Below the pieces are notes generated by a model that had not been told where the DNA came from, did not search any database, and saw only the letters and a list, made by a program, of their open reading frames with translations. This document shows positions 16,719-24,183 of a DNA stretch of 24,183 nucleotides, one piece after another. Origin of the DNA: an uncultured Verrucomicrobiae bacterium. Lineage in GTDB: Bacteria; Verrucomicrobiota; Verrucomicrobiia; Verrucomicrobiales; Akkermansiaceae. The stretch's first letter is position 1. The number at the start of each line of letters is the position of its first letter. The position numbers were made by a program, and so were the translations under genes. The DNA lies in contig CALGOH010000282.1 in NCBI GenBank assembly GCA_937957985.1, positions 1 through 24,183 on the forward strand, read 5' to 3'.

Positions 16719-17465
16719 TCATGCGCCGGGGCCGGAAAGGATCGTCATCAGGTGGCGCAGTTCATCATCGACCTCCGCAGGGTGGCTCACGGTGGCGGCG
16801 ATCTCCTCGCGGACGAGCCCCCCGTAGCTGTGGCGCATGCGGTGCACGGCAGCGGTCACGGCACTTTCGCTCATGTCGAGCTTCTCGCCGATGCGGGCGT
16901 AGCCCGGCCGGCCCTTCGCGCCGGAAAGGTGCGGCTGCAGCGCGGCGAAAAGATCGGCGCGGCCGGCGGTCTCGTATTTCAGTCGCAGTTTCTCCATCGC
17001 CCGGGCCAGCAGCGCGATGCCCCAGGCACGCTCGTAGGCCTGCTCGGGCGTGGCGGAATCCGAGGCCAGCGAAAGGTGGAAAGATTCGCCATCGGGCCCG
17101 TCGATCGAAAGCGCGGCCTGCCCTCCCCCGCGCTTCAGGGCGGCGGCGTCCCGGCGGTGCCTGGCGAGGAAGTGGGTGAACGACCCGAGCAGAAAGCTGC
17201 GGAAGCGACCGCGATTCGGATCGGCCCTCGCAAAGGAACCGGACTCGAGCAGACCGAGGATGAACCCCTGGGTGAGATCCTGCGCATCGTGCGGCGAATG
17301 ACCCCTGCGGCGGGCAAAATGATAGAGTGGGCGCCAGTAGTCCGCACACAACCCGGCCAGCGCCTCATGCGCCGCCTCGGCATCCTCTCCGCGCACGCGC
17401 AGCACCCGGCTCCATTGCGTGGTGAGGAACAATTCAGGCCCGGGCGGCATGTCGGAATCGCTCAT
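16719..17465 (-). CDS. ECF-type RNA polymerase sigma factor
   Basis: This 248-aa protein shows sigma region 2 (ADYWRPLYHFARRRGHSPHD at 41-60, then AQDLTQGFILGLL) and a sigma-4 helix-turn-helix (GYARIGEKLDMSESAVTAAV at 188-207, then HRMRHSYGGLVREEI). It is longer than a minimal ECF factor because of an insert around residues 110-145 (KRGGGQAALSIDGPDGES) and a C-terminal extension. ATG 17465 (MSDSDMPPGPELFLTTQWSR) is chosen because it opens the characteristic 'FLTTQWSRV' start of this group. The frame extends to 17678, but the extension lies over an inverted repeat and is not protein-like. The kinase follows 45 bp downstream; no anti-sigma gene is seen. Its target genes are unknown, the downstream beta-helix gene being an obvious candidate. 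Confidence 0.92.
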   Translation of the reverse strand: MSDSDMPPGPELFLTTQWSRVLRVRGEDAEAAHEALAGLCADYWRPLYHFARRRGHSPHDAQDLTQGFILGLLESGSFARADPNRGRFRSFLLGSFTHFLARHRRDAAALKRGGGQAALSIDGPDGESFHLSLASDSATPEQAYERAWGIALLARAMEKLRLKYETAGRADLFAALQPHLSGAKGRPGYARIGEKLDMSESAVTAAVHRMRHSYGGLVREEIAATVSHPAEVDDELRHLMTILSGPGA

Positions 17466-17579
17466 CGATTGAGTCAACGGCGTGCGGCGGATGGTTGCCC
17501 GCAAAGAAGGCGGACGCAATTGGCGATTCCGGTGACCCACACCATCTCTTTGAATTGGCCTGACGGTCTGACCGGGTGA

Positions 17580-17669
17580 TTGAACCGCCAAGACGCCAAG
17601 ACGCAAAGGCCCGACCGGTGCAGGTCTCCAAAGTCCCCTTCTTTGCGCCTTGGCGTCTTGGCGGTTCAA
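17580..17669. repeat. Inverted-repeat (MITE/REP-like) element with CGCCAAGA units
   Basis: The left arm 17580-17608 and right arm 17641-17669 are 29-bp inverted repeats with one mismatch (28/29), separated by 32 bases. The arm contains the tandem unit CGCCAAGA twice, followed by CGCAAAG. The mismatch is a G-U pair if the minus strand is transcribed. No target-site duplication is evident. Similar CCGCCAAGACGCCAAG repeats occur dispersed in many bacterial genomes as far as I recall. It sits 115 bp upstream of the sigma-factor start. I see nothing else in the gene-free stretch 17466-17790 apart from this element and the small hairpin near 17767. Confidence 0.85.
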
Positions 17670-17759
17670 CAACTCCACGCGCTCCGAAGCGTCAGGTTCC
17701 TTCTTGGGACTCGTATCATTCCCGAAGGGTGGACGGGCTCCGCCGATCCATGACCGGGA

Positions 17760-17775
17760 TCCCGCAACTGCGGGA
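17760..17775 (-). terminator. Small hairpin after the TonB receptor gene
   Basis: TCCCGCA-AC-TGCGGGA forms seven perfect pairs 15 bp beyond the receptor's stop codon on the minus strand. No T-run follows, so it is only a weak terminator candidate. Confidence 0.3.
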
Positions 17776-17790
17776 CCACTGGCAGGTGAT

Positions 17791-19590
17791 TCAAAAGCTG
17801 GCCGTCATCCCCGCGTAGGCACCGAGGCCCGCACCATCGACGACGGTGCCGCCGATGTTCGAGAGCTGGTAGTCGGTGTCGGCGAGGTTCTCGAGGCGTC
17901 CGTGGAGCGTCAGGTGGTCGTTGATACGGTAGCTCCCGTAGATCCGCAGCAGCAGGTAGTCGTCGAGCGGCGCGCCCCCGTAGCTCCGCTCATCGACGTA
18001 GGTCGCGCCGATGCCGAGCAGGAGCCGATCAAGCGGGCTCCAATCGAATGAGGCCGTGGCCGTGTGCTCCGGTTGATCCTGCAGGGATTCATCAAGCCAC
18101 GTCCACGCTAGGCGGTAGGCAAAGAGACCGTCGCACCACGATCCGCTCATCGCCGTCTCAAGTCCGCGCGCCGGCGTGTCGCCGGGCAGGTTCACCGGAG
18201 GCGTGGGCAACGACCGGATCCGATTCTCGATCGAGTTCTCGAACCAGGTCACCGCAAGCCGATGGTTCTCCCCGATCCGCTGTTCGATCCCGATGTCCCA
18301 ACCAATGCTCGTCTGGGCCCTGAGGTTCGGATCACCGACGCCGAAGGCGGTGCCGTAGAGATCGAGAAAGGTCGGCGCCCGGAAGGCACGCCCGATGCCG
18401 CCACGTAGCCGAGAGCCTTCAGCAAATTCCCACGAAGCGCCCGCGCGCCAGGTGAACTCGTCGCCGTAGCTCTGGTCGTCCTGCCAGCGCACCACGGCAT
18501 CGGCGACGAAGGAATCGACCGGTTGCCACTGCCAGCCGAGATAGGCGCCGAGGCGATCGACCGCCACGTCGGTGCCGATGGTATTGGCGAAGTCGGTATG
18601 TTCGAAGGAGGCGCCGGCCAGCAGGCGGTGCCCATCGGTGACCTCGATCACGTGATCGGTGTAAACGGCGGTCCGCTCGAGATCCGTGCCGAAGTTTCCG
18701 AAGAATCCCTCGTTGTCGTAGCTTTCGCGATAATGCCCGAGCGTCACCCGGGCACGCCATGCCTCGGTGGGACGGGCGTCGAGGTAGATCGTGCCGAGGG
18801 TCGCGTCGAGGTGATCGACGTTTGGTCCGAAGAAGCCGGGAAAGTCGAAGCGTGAGTCGATCGCGCGAAAGGTCATGCCGAGCGTGACATCGTCGGCCGG
18901 CGTCCATTCGAATCGCAGCGCGGCGCGCGAGCGGACATACTCCTGATCGACGGCGTCATTGCGGGTACCGCCGCGCCCGAGGCCGGCGAACCACGAGACG
19001 TCGCCGCTTCTCCCCGAGTGGGAAAGGTGGACGTCGAAGCCGTCGAAGGATCCACCTTCGACCCGCAGGCGGCCGCCGGGGTTGCCCTCGCCGCGGGCGG
19101 TCTCCAGCCACACCACGCCGCCGATCGACTCGCTGCCGTGGATCGCGGCCTGGGGTCCGCGCAGGATCTCGATCCGGTCGAGGTCGTCGAGTCGGGCACC
19201 GGCGAGGAAGTTGCCGAGCGGCACGGTGGCGTCGCTGAGGCGCATGCCGTCGACGACCAGTTGCGAGTCCGCCGTGGTCGTGCCGCGGATGAAGAGCGAT
19301 CCGGCGGCCCCGGTCTGACCGGCGGTCGAGGTGGCGATCACTCCCGGCGACTCGTTCAGCGCGTCGCGCAGTTCCACCACGCCCCGTTGCTCGAGGTCGC
19401 GCGGGTCGAGCGAGGTGAGCGTCGAGGTGGTCGATCCCGGCTCGATCGGCGTCCGCAGCGCGGCGACGACCAGACGGTCGAGTTCCGATTCGATCTCGGC
19501 CGTCGCGGGGACGGCGAGGGAGAAAACCGCCAGCAAGAGGCGGCACGTCCTTGACGCCCGGAAAACTCCGGACGGTTTGTGTGGTTGCAT
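17791..19590 (-). CDS. TonB-dependent outer-membrane receptor, BtuB-like (cobalamin)
   Basis: This 599-aa protein has a signal peptide (about 1-31, RLLLAVFSLAVPATA), a possible TonB box (DRLVVAA) and a plug domain (about 45-165: VVELRDALNESPGV, SLFIRGT, QLVVDGMRL, DRIEILRGPQAAIHGSESIG). A 22-strand-type barrel follows and ends in the terminal aromatic residue expected of such proteins (...GMTASF). Barrel motifs such as FRAPTFLDLYG and NLRAQTS are typical of the siderophore/B12 receptor family. The cobalamin riboswitch directly upstream makes vitamin B12 or another corrinoid the likely substrate. The length is close to that of BtuB. No BtuCDF or other cobalamin genes are within the window, so uptake across the inner membrane must be encoded elsewhere. 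Confidence 0.92.
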   Translation of the reverse strand: MQPHKPSGVFRASRTCRLLLAVFSLAVPATAEIESELDRLVVAALRTPIEPGSTTSTLTSLDPRDLEQRGVVELRDALNESPGVIATSTAGQTGAAGSLFIRGTTTADSQLVVDGMRLSDATVPLGNFLAGARLDDLDRIEILRGPQAAIHGSESIGGVVWLETARGEGNPGGRLRVEGGSFDGFDVHLSHSGRSGDVSWFAGLGRGGTRNDAVDQEYVRSRAALRFEWTPADDVTLGMTFRAIDSRFDFPGFFGPNVDHLDATLGTIYLDARPTEAWRARVTLGHYRESYDNEGFFGNFGTDLERTAVYTDHVIEVTDGHRLLAGASFEHTDFANTIGTDVAVDRLGAYLGWQWQPVDSFVADAVVRWQDDQSYGDEFTWRAGASWEFAEGSRLRGGIGRAFRAPTFLDLYGTAFGVGDPNLRAQTSIGWDIGIEQRIGENHRLAVTWFENSIENRIRSLPTPPVNLPGDTPARGLETAMSGSWCDGLFAYRLAWTWLDESLQDQPEHTATASFDWSPLDRLLLGIGATYVDERSYGGAPLDDYLLLRIYGSYRINDHLTLHGRLENLADTDYQLSNIGGTVVDGAGLGAYAGMTASF

Positions 19591-19644
19591 TCGATGTCTT
19601 GGGGTCCGTGACCTGAAATCCGCAGGTCGTTTCAGACAAGCTCC

Positions 19645-19815
19645 CCAGGCTGGCGATCTGACTCCCCCGCCCCAGATTCAAGGTGGCCAGCGCTTCCGAA
19701 CGACCATGTTGAATCTGGGGCGGGGTCACAGTGGCGGGACCGTTCCGGATTCGCACCGGATTCCCCATCAATTTCCTGCCCGTGCCACGGGCTTCCCGGA
19801 GGCTGCCGCCGGGAC
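19645..19815 (-). promoter_or_regulatory. Cobalamin (AdoCbl-type) riboswitch
   Basis: Read on the minus strand, the conserved blocks occur in order: GGGAATCCGGTGCGAATCCG (19765-19746), CGGTCCCGCCACTGTGA (19742-19726), and the 3' block GAGTCAGATCGCCAGCC (about 19664-19648). These match the cobalamin riboswitch core (RF00174). The TonB receptor ATG follows about 55 bases after the 3' block. It should reduce receptor expression when cobalamin is plentiful. The upstream boundary is approximate. Confidence 0.95.
19665..19725 (-). repeat. 17-bp perfect hairpin inserted in the riboswitch variable region
   Basis: The arms 19665-19681 and 19709-19725 are perfectly complementary over 17 bases (CCCCGCCCCAGATTCAA and its reverse complement), with a 27-base loop. 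They fill the segment between the conserved CCACTGTGA and GAGTCAGA blocks, where the family tolerates length variation. The size and perfection suggest either a peripheral stem or a mobile palindromic repeat that landed there. Confidence 0.8.
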
Positions 19816-19871
19816 GAGCCCGACGACGAGTCGAGAGTGCACGGATGGCCCGGCAACGGCAAGGCGGATCC

Positions 19872-21479
19872 TCACTCCCGCCCCGGGCGGATCCGGGCAA
19901 CCAGGTAATCGGGATCATCCTCGGCCACCTCGATGTCGATCAGCGCGTCGGCGCGCTCCAGCATGCGGGCGCAGTCTTTCGACAAATGCCGCAGCCTGAG
20001 CCGCTTGCCGGCCTTGCGGTAGCGTTCGGTGAGCGCATTGATCGCCTCGATGCCGGAAAGGTCGCAGACCCGCGCCCGGGCGAAGTCGATCACGATGCTC
20101 GGCACGTCGGAGCGTGCCTGGAAGTGGTCGGCGAAATCCCTCACCGAGCCGAAGTAGAGCAGTCCTTCCAGCGAGTAGAGCTTCTCGTCCTCGCTTTCGC
20201 TCACCACCTCGACATGGACGTGGCGCGAGCTTTCCCAGGCGAAGACAAGAGCGGAAAGGATGACGCCGACGAAGACCGCAAGGGCCAGGTTGTGCATGAA
20301 GACGGTGACCAGCGTCACCGCCACGATCACCAGGATCTCGGAAGCCGGCACCTTGCCGAAAGTGCGCAGCGACGACCATTCGAAGGTGCCGATGACCACC
20401 ATGAACATCACGCCGACGAGGGCGGCGATGGGGATCTGGACGATCACCGGACCGGCGAAAAGGACGAAGACCGCCAGCGCCAGCGCGGCGACGATGCCCG
20501 AAGTGCGGCCGCGGCCGCCGGAGCGGATGTTGATCAGCGACTGGCCGATCATCGCGCAGCCGCCCATGCCGCCGAACAGGCCGGAGAGTACGTTGGCGCC
20601 GCCCTGGGCGAGGCACTCGCGGTTGCCGTGGCCGCGGGTCTCGGTCATCTCGTCGATGAGTTGCAGGGTCATCAGCGACTCGATCAGGCCGACCAGCGCG
20701 ATGGTCAGGGCGATGGGCAGGATGGATTTGAAGAATGCCCAGTCCCAGGGGATGCCCGCAAAGTTGGCGGGCATCGGGAAGGCGTTGCTCAGCGTGCCGT
20801 CACCGCCTCCGTCGCGGAGGACATCGGCGATGGTGCGGGCGTCGAAGACCCCGAAGTAGCCGAGAGTGCCGATGAGGATGATCGCCGCCAGCGCCGAGGG
20901 GACCGCCTTGGTGAGCTTCGGCAGGAAATGGATGATCGCCATCGAGGCAATCACGAGCCCGATCATGAGGGCGAGCTGCGGGCCCTGCAGCCAATCCATC
21001 ATCCGCGTGCCCTCCTCGTTCATTCCGACGAACTTCTGGAAGAACCCGAGCTGGCCGACCGCGATCACGATCGCGAGGCCGTTGACGAAGCCGATCATCA
21101 CCGGGTGCGGAACGAGCCGGATGAAACGTCCGAGTTTCAGCAGGCCGGCGCCGAACTGGATGATCCCGGCGAGGACCAGCGTGACGAACAGATACTTGAG
21201 ACCCATCTCCTCGCCCCCCGCCTGTTCGCCGAGATCGACCGCCTTGGCCGCCACGATCGCGATCGCGCCGGTGGCGCCCGAGATCATCCCCGGACGGCCG
21301 CCGAGGGAGGCGGTGATGAATCCGACGAACACCGCCGACCAGAGCCCGATGACCGGGCTCACGCCGGCGAGGAACGAGAACGCGATGGCTTCGGGCACCA
21401 GGGCGAGCGCAACGGTCAGCCCGGAAAGCGTGTCGTCTTTCCAGTTGCCGTTCTTCTTGCGGAAAAAGTCGGAAAACAT
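19872..21479 (-). CDS. SulP-family anion transporter with STAS domain
   Basis: This 535-aa membrane protein has the SulP signature near its start (DTLSGLTVALALVPEAIAFS, residues 16-35), GLWSAVFVGFITASLGGRPG, a long run of hydrophobic helices to about residue 415, and the SulP segment NVLSGLFGGMGGCAMIGQSL (297-316). The C-terminal STAS domain (about 432-525) includes VIDFARARVCDLSGIEAINA, with Ser475 in the regulatory 'DLSG' loop. Family members carry sulfate, bicarbonate or dicarboxylates across the inner membrane; the sequence does not show which. It lies upstream of the cobalamin riboswitch on the same strand and is divergent from the small-protein cluster at 21629. The start at 21479 has no clear Shine-Dalgarno sequence, but the protein begins properly there. 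Confidence 0.95.
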   Translation of the reverse strand: MFSDFFRKKNGNWKDDTLSGLTVALALVPEAIAFSFLAGVSPVIGLWSAVFVGFITASLGGRPGMISGATGAIAIVAAKAVDLGEQAGGEEMGLKYLFVTLVLAGIIQFGAGLLKLGRFIRLVPHPVMIGFVNGLAIVIAVGQLGFFQKFVGMNEEGTRMMDWLQGPQLALMIGLVIASMAIIHFLPKLTKAVPSALAAIILIGTLGYFGVFDARTIADVLRDGGGDGTLSNAFPMPANFAGIPWDWAFFKSILPIALTIALVGLIESLMTLQLIDEMTETRGHGNRECLAQGGANVLSGLFGGMGGCAMIGQSLINIRSGGRGRTSGIVAALALAVFVLFAGPVIVQIPIAALVGVMFMVVIGTFEWSSLRTFGKVPASEILVIVAVTLVTVFMHNLALAVFVGVILSALVFAWESSRHVHVEVVSESEDEKLYSLEGLLYFGSVRDFADHFQARSDVPSIVIDFARARVCDLSGIEAINALTERYRKAGKRLRLRHLSKDCARMLERADALIDIEVAEDDPDYLVARIRPGRE

Positions 21480-21628
21480 CGGTCGGTGGCGGGAAAAGCG
21501 GCGCGCATAGGGGTGATTCCAACAAAGCGCAAGGGCCGAGCGCCGGACGTGACGCCCACGCGCGGGAAAACAATCCGCCGGTTTTGTAATGTTCCCCCCT
21601 TTCCACTCCGGGGCATCATGGCCGCGAA

Positions 21629-22021
21629 ATGGAACCCGGCATCATCATCGTCCTCTTCATCGTGCTCGCCATCGTCTTCCGGCTGATGGCCGGTTCCTTC
21701 GACGGCGAGCGGGTCGAAAGATACCTGAGGGACCAGGGCTACGAGCTGATCGACCGGAGCTGGGATCCCTTCGGGCCCGGATGGTTCGGCGAGAAGGATT
21801 CGCGGATCTATCAGGTCGTCTACCGCGACCGTGAGGGCCGCGTCCACCAGGCCCACGTCAAGACCTCGATGATGAGCGGTGTTTACCTGACCAACGACCG
21901 CGTCGTCGAGGAACCTCGATCCGGAGTCCCGCGAGCGAAGGAAAGCCTTGAAAACGAAAAGGAGCGGCTCCAGCGCCGGCTCGCCGAAATCGAAGCGGAA
22001 CAGAACCGTGATCGGGTCTAG
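21629..22021 (+). CDS. Hypothetical small membrane-anchored protein
   Basis: This 130-aa protein has one N-terminal membrane helix (EPGIIIVLFIVLAIVFRLMA, residues 2-21). A compact soluble domain follows (about 25-95) with ERYLRDQGYELIDRSWDPFG, PGWFGEKDSRIYQVVYRDRE and VKTSMMSGVYLTNDR. The C-terminus (about 98-130, rich in Glu, Arg and Leu) should form a charged helix or coiled coil. I do not recognise a named family. It is the first of four closely spaced plus-strand genes, with 25 bp before the next start. Confidence 0.8.
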   Translation: MEPGIIIVLFIVLAIVFRLMAGSFDGERVERYLRDQGYELIDRSWDPFGPGWFGEKDSRIYQVVYRDREGRVHQAHVKTSMMSGVYLTNDRVVEEPRSGVPRAKESLENEKERLQRRLAEIEAEQNRDRV

Positions 22022-22046
22022 AATTTCCCCGTCCGCCAGCAACCCC

Positions 22047-22397
22047 ATGCAAGACAACGACTATTCAAGAGACTACTCCGACGACTCGCTGTGGAGGAAG
22101 CTCGGCGGCTTCGCCCGCAAGGCGGGTGTCGAGGTCGTCGAGAAGGTGCTGACGCTCTATGAGACCCTCAGGGACGAGGATACCCCGAAGTGGGCGAAAG
22201 GCACGATCATCTCGGCCCTCGGCTACTTCATCGCTCCCCTCGACGCGATCCCGGACCTCGTGCCGCTCGCGGGCTTTTCCGACGACCTCGGCGCGCTGGC
22301 CGTCGCCTTCGGCATCGTGGCGGCACATGTGAAGAAGAAACATGTCGAGCTGGCGAGGGAGCGCATGAAGCGCTGGCTGCCGGAGAACGGAGACTGA
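22047..22397 (+). CDS. DUF1232 / YkvA-family protein
   Basis: This 116-aa protein has the YkvA hallmark AKGTIISALGYFIAPLDAIP, then DLVPLAGFSDDLGALAVAFG (about 50-89): a helix, the 'P.D.IPD..P..G..DD' turn and a second helix, followed by a basic helix HVKKKHVELARERMKRW. Family members are small, membrane-associated and mostly uncharacterised. The frame is open upstream to 21948, inside the preceding gene, but ATG 22047 gives the usual size and avoids the overlap. It lies 25 bp after the gene before it and 16 bp before the gene after it, which suggests co-transcription. Confidence 0.88.
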   Translation: MQDNDYSRDYSDDSLWRKLGGFARKAGVEVVEKVLTLYETLRDEDTPKWAKGTIISALGYFIAPLDAIPDLVPLAGFSDDLGALAVAFGIVAAHVKKKHVELARERMKRWLPENGD

Positions 22398-22413
22398 GGC
22401 CCATCGCTTTCCC

Positions 22414-22782
22414 ATGGCCTGGCTCGAGAATCCCCACCGTCACACCTCCCATGACATGGAGAATCTCGCCTATCCTCCTTCCGGTGGATGGGTGAAGCTG
22501 GTGCTGCTCGGCATCCTGCTGCCCGCCGTGATCATCCATGCGGGGGTGACGGCGTGGATCACCGAGCAGGCGATCTGGTTTGGTGATGGCGCCGACATCG
22601 AAGTCAAGGGAGCGACCGCCAAGTCGCTCGGTGTCGTCTATGGATGCGTCGGACTCTTCTGCCACTTCCGCTGGTGCTGGGGGCTCATCCCGGTTTATCG
22701 CGTCTATCACCCCGGGACGGTCTTCTCGCTGCTGGGCATTCTCACCGGCATGGGTTTCGCCGTCTGGCATGCCTTTTCCTGA
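22414..22782 (+). CDS. Hypothetical three-helix membrane protein
   Basis: This 122-aa protein has likely membrane segments at about 27-49 (VKLVLLGILLPAVIIHAGVT), 71-93 (SLGVVYGCVGLFCHF, followed by a Trp/Cys-rich RWCWG stretch) and 103-121 (VFSLLGILTGMGFAVWHAF). A His-rich N-terminus (NPHRHTSHDMEN) precedes the first helix. Conserved-looking features are GATAKSLGVVYG and RWCWGLIPVYRVYHPGT. I know of no named family. It is 16 bp downstream of the YkvA-like gene. Confidence 0.78.
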   Translation: MAWLENPHRHTSHDMENLAYPPSGGWVKLVLLGILLPAVIIHAGVTAWITEQAIWFGDGADIEVKGATAKSLGVVYGCVGLFCHFRWCWGLIPVYRVYHPGTVFSLLGILTGMGFAVWHAFS

Positions 22783-22842
22783 ATCGACGCCCGGTCCGCG
22801 GCTGCAACATTCCCCTCGCCCTCTTCGTTCAAAGGCAACGCC

Positions 22843-24183
22843 ATGAGCCTCCTGAAACCCTTTCGACATCTCGCCTGCCTGATCCCGCTGCTCGCCGCTC
22901 CGCTCGAAGCCGCGCCCAACATCCTCTTCATCTACCTCGATGACTTCGGTTGGAAGGACACCGGTTACATGGGCTCGGACTTCTACGAGACGCCGAATCT
23001 CGACGCGCTGGCAAAAGGCGGCATGGTCTTCACCGACGCCTACTCGAATGCCGCCAACTGCGCGCCGGCAAGGGCGAGCCTGCTGAGCGGCCAGTACACG
23101 CCGCGCCACCGCATCTTCAATGTCGGCACCCGGCCGCGTGGCAACGCGAAACACCGTCGCCTCGAGCAGGTCACGGGCACGACCGTCCTTGACGACAAGA
23201 TCGTCACCTGGGCCGAGACGCTCAAGAAGGCCGGCTACCGCACCGGGATGTTCGGCAAGTGGCACCTCGGTCCCGACCCGACCACGCAGGGATTCGACGT
23301 CGCGGTGGAGCATCAGAAGCTCACGCCGAAATACGGTCACTACGGGCCGAACGACGAATACCTGGCCGACATGCTCACCGACCGGACGATCGACTTCATC
23401 GAGGAAAGCAAGGACCGGCCCTGGTGTGCCTACCTCGCCCACTTCGGCGTCCACACCCCGCTCGATCCGAAAAAGGACCTGCTGCCGAAGTACGAGGCGA
23501 AGAAGCCCGGCAAACTGCACGACCACGTGGTGATGGCGACCATGATCCAGGCGATCGACGACGCCACCGGCCGCTTGATCGAGGCACTCGACCGGCTCGG
23601 CGAGCGGGACAACACGGTGATCGTCTTCTTCTCCGACAACGGCGGCTACGGTCCGGCCACCGACATGGATCCGCTCTGGGGCTACAAGGGCACCTATTTC
23701 GAGGGTGGAATCCGGGTGCCGCTCTTCGTCAACTGGCCCGGGGTCGTGAAGGCGGGCGGCACCTGCGACGAGCCGGTGATCGGCACCGACCTCTATCCCA
23801 CCTTCTGCGAGATCGCCGGGGCGAAGTTACCCGACCAACCGCTCGATGGCCGCAGCCTGGTGCCGCTGCTGCGCGGCGAAATCGGGACCTTCGGCGAGCG
23901 GCCGATCTACTGGCACTTCCCCGCCTACCTGCAGAGCTACAGCGTTTACGACGAACAACGCGACCCGCTGTTCCGTTCGCGTCCGGTGGCGGCAATCAGG
24001 ATCGGCGACTACAAGCTGAAGGAATACCACGAGGACGGCCACGTGGCGCTTTACAACCTCAAGGACGACATCCGGGAGCGCCGGAACCTCGCCGAAGCAA
24101 TGCCGGACAAGCGCGATGACGTGCTGGAGCAACTGCACCAGTGGCAGAAGGACATGGACGCAGCGATTCCCAGGAAAGCGAAT
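22843..24183 (+). CDS. Secreted family-S1 sulfatase, 3' end missing
   Basis: There are 447 codons before the window ends with no stop; only the last few residues are probably missing. A signal peptide (about 1-24) is followed by the metal-site motif NILFIYLDDFG (Asp33, Asp34). The sulfatase signature C73-A-P-A-R-A-S-L-L-S-G has the Cys that must be converted to formylglycine by FGE or an anaerobic maturase. GKWHLG (Lys139, His141), GVHTP (His204), SDNGG (Asp265, Asn266) and YKGTYFEGG (Lys282) complete the active site. It should release sulfate from sulfated polysaccharides or glycans in the periplasm or outside the cell; the substrate cannot be read from the sequence. A weak Shine-Dalgarno sequence (AAAGG at 22831) lies seven bases before the ATG. 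Confidence 0.95.
   Translation, partial: MSLLKPFRHLACLIPLLAAPLEAAPNILFIYLDDFGWKDTGYMGSDFYETPNLDALAKGGMVFTDAYSNAANCAPARASLLSGQYTPRHRIFNVGTRPRGNAKHRRLEQVTGTTVLDDKIVTWAETLKKAGYRTGMFGKWHLGPDPTTQGFDVAVEHQKLTPKYGHYGPNDEYLADMLTDRTIDFIEESKDRPWCAYLAHFGVHTPLDPKKDLLPKYEAKKPGKLHDHVVMATMIQAIDDATGRLIEALDRLGERDNTVIVFFSDNGGYGPATDMDPLWGYKGTYFEGGIRVPLFVNWPGVVKAGGTCDEPVIGTDLYPTFCEIAGAKLPDQPLDGRSLVPLLRGEIGTFGERPIYWHFPAYLQSYSVYDEQRDPLFRSRPVAAIRIGDYKLKEYHEDGHVALYNLKDDIRERRNLAEAMPDKRDDVLEQLHQWQKDMDAAIPRKAN

Noticed and set aside
17466..17678. 71-codon N-terminal extension of the sigma factor
   Set aside because: It translates the inverted-repeat element and intergenic DNA; the typical sigma N-terminus begins at 17465.
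19731..21686. 651-codon plus-strand open frame opposite the SulP gene and riboswitch
   Set aside because: It is rich in Asp/His/Arg/Gln with no fold signals and ends in a Ser run. SulP on the other strand is unmistakable.

Overview
The window looks like a chromosomal segment of a high-GC bacterium of the phylum Verrucomicrobiota, probably a Verrucomicrobiaceae relative. The evidence is a Verru_Chthon cassette protein A (VCA) homologue, an exact copy of the LexA site described for Verrucomicrobia (TGTTC-N4-GAACA) before recA, an ECF sigma factor paired with a WD40-type serine/threonine kinase, a giant beta-helix surface protein and a family-S1 sulfatase. No integrase, transposase, CRISPR array, tRNA or rRNA was recognised.

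Layout. 1-660: minus-strand partial genes of unknown function running off the left edge, with three copies of a 16-bp repeat that each carry a potential start codon. 660-1119: no convincing gene; dense in hairpins, including a candidate plus-strand structured RNA and GGCC palindromes. 1120-7007 (minus): VCA, then a 233-aa exported protein, then an exported DUF3863-type protein, closely spaced and probably co-transcribed. 7008-7192: divergent control region with a perfect SOS box. 7193-8221 (plus): recA. 8222-8281: convergent intergenic region with an inverted repeat. 8282-17465 (minus): ECF sigma factor, serine/threonine kinase and a 1604-aa triple beta-helix protein, in that transcription order with gaps of 45 and 55 bp. 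17466-17790: a 29-bp inverted-repeat (MITE/REP-like) element. 17791-19815 (minus): BtuB-like TonB-dependent receptor behind a cobalamin riboswitch whose variable region carries a 17-bp perfect hairpin. 19872-21479 (minus): SulP anion transporter with STAS domain. 21629-24183 (plus): three small proteins (one DUF1232/YkvA-like), then a sulfatase that runs off the right edge.

How the parts work together. recA is almost certainly SOS-controlled from the box at 7133-7146. The TonB receptor is almost certainly controlled by B12 through its riboswitch. The sigma factor, kinase and beta-helix genes look like one regulatory and surface-protein unit, but that link is inferred from gene order. The strongest candidates for something undescribed are the structured RNA region at 696-907, the start-codon repeats at 609-660, and the hairpin inserted in the riboswitch.
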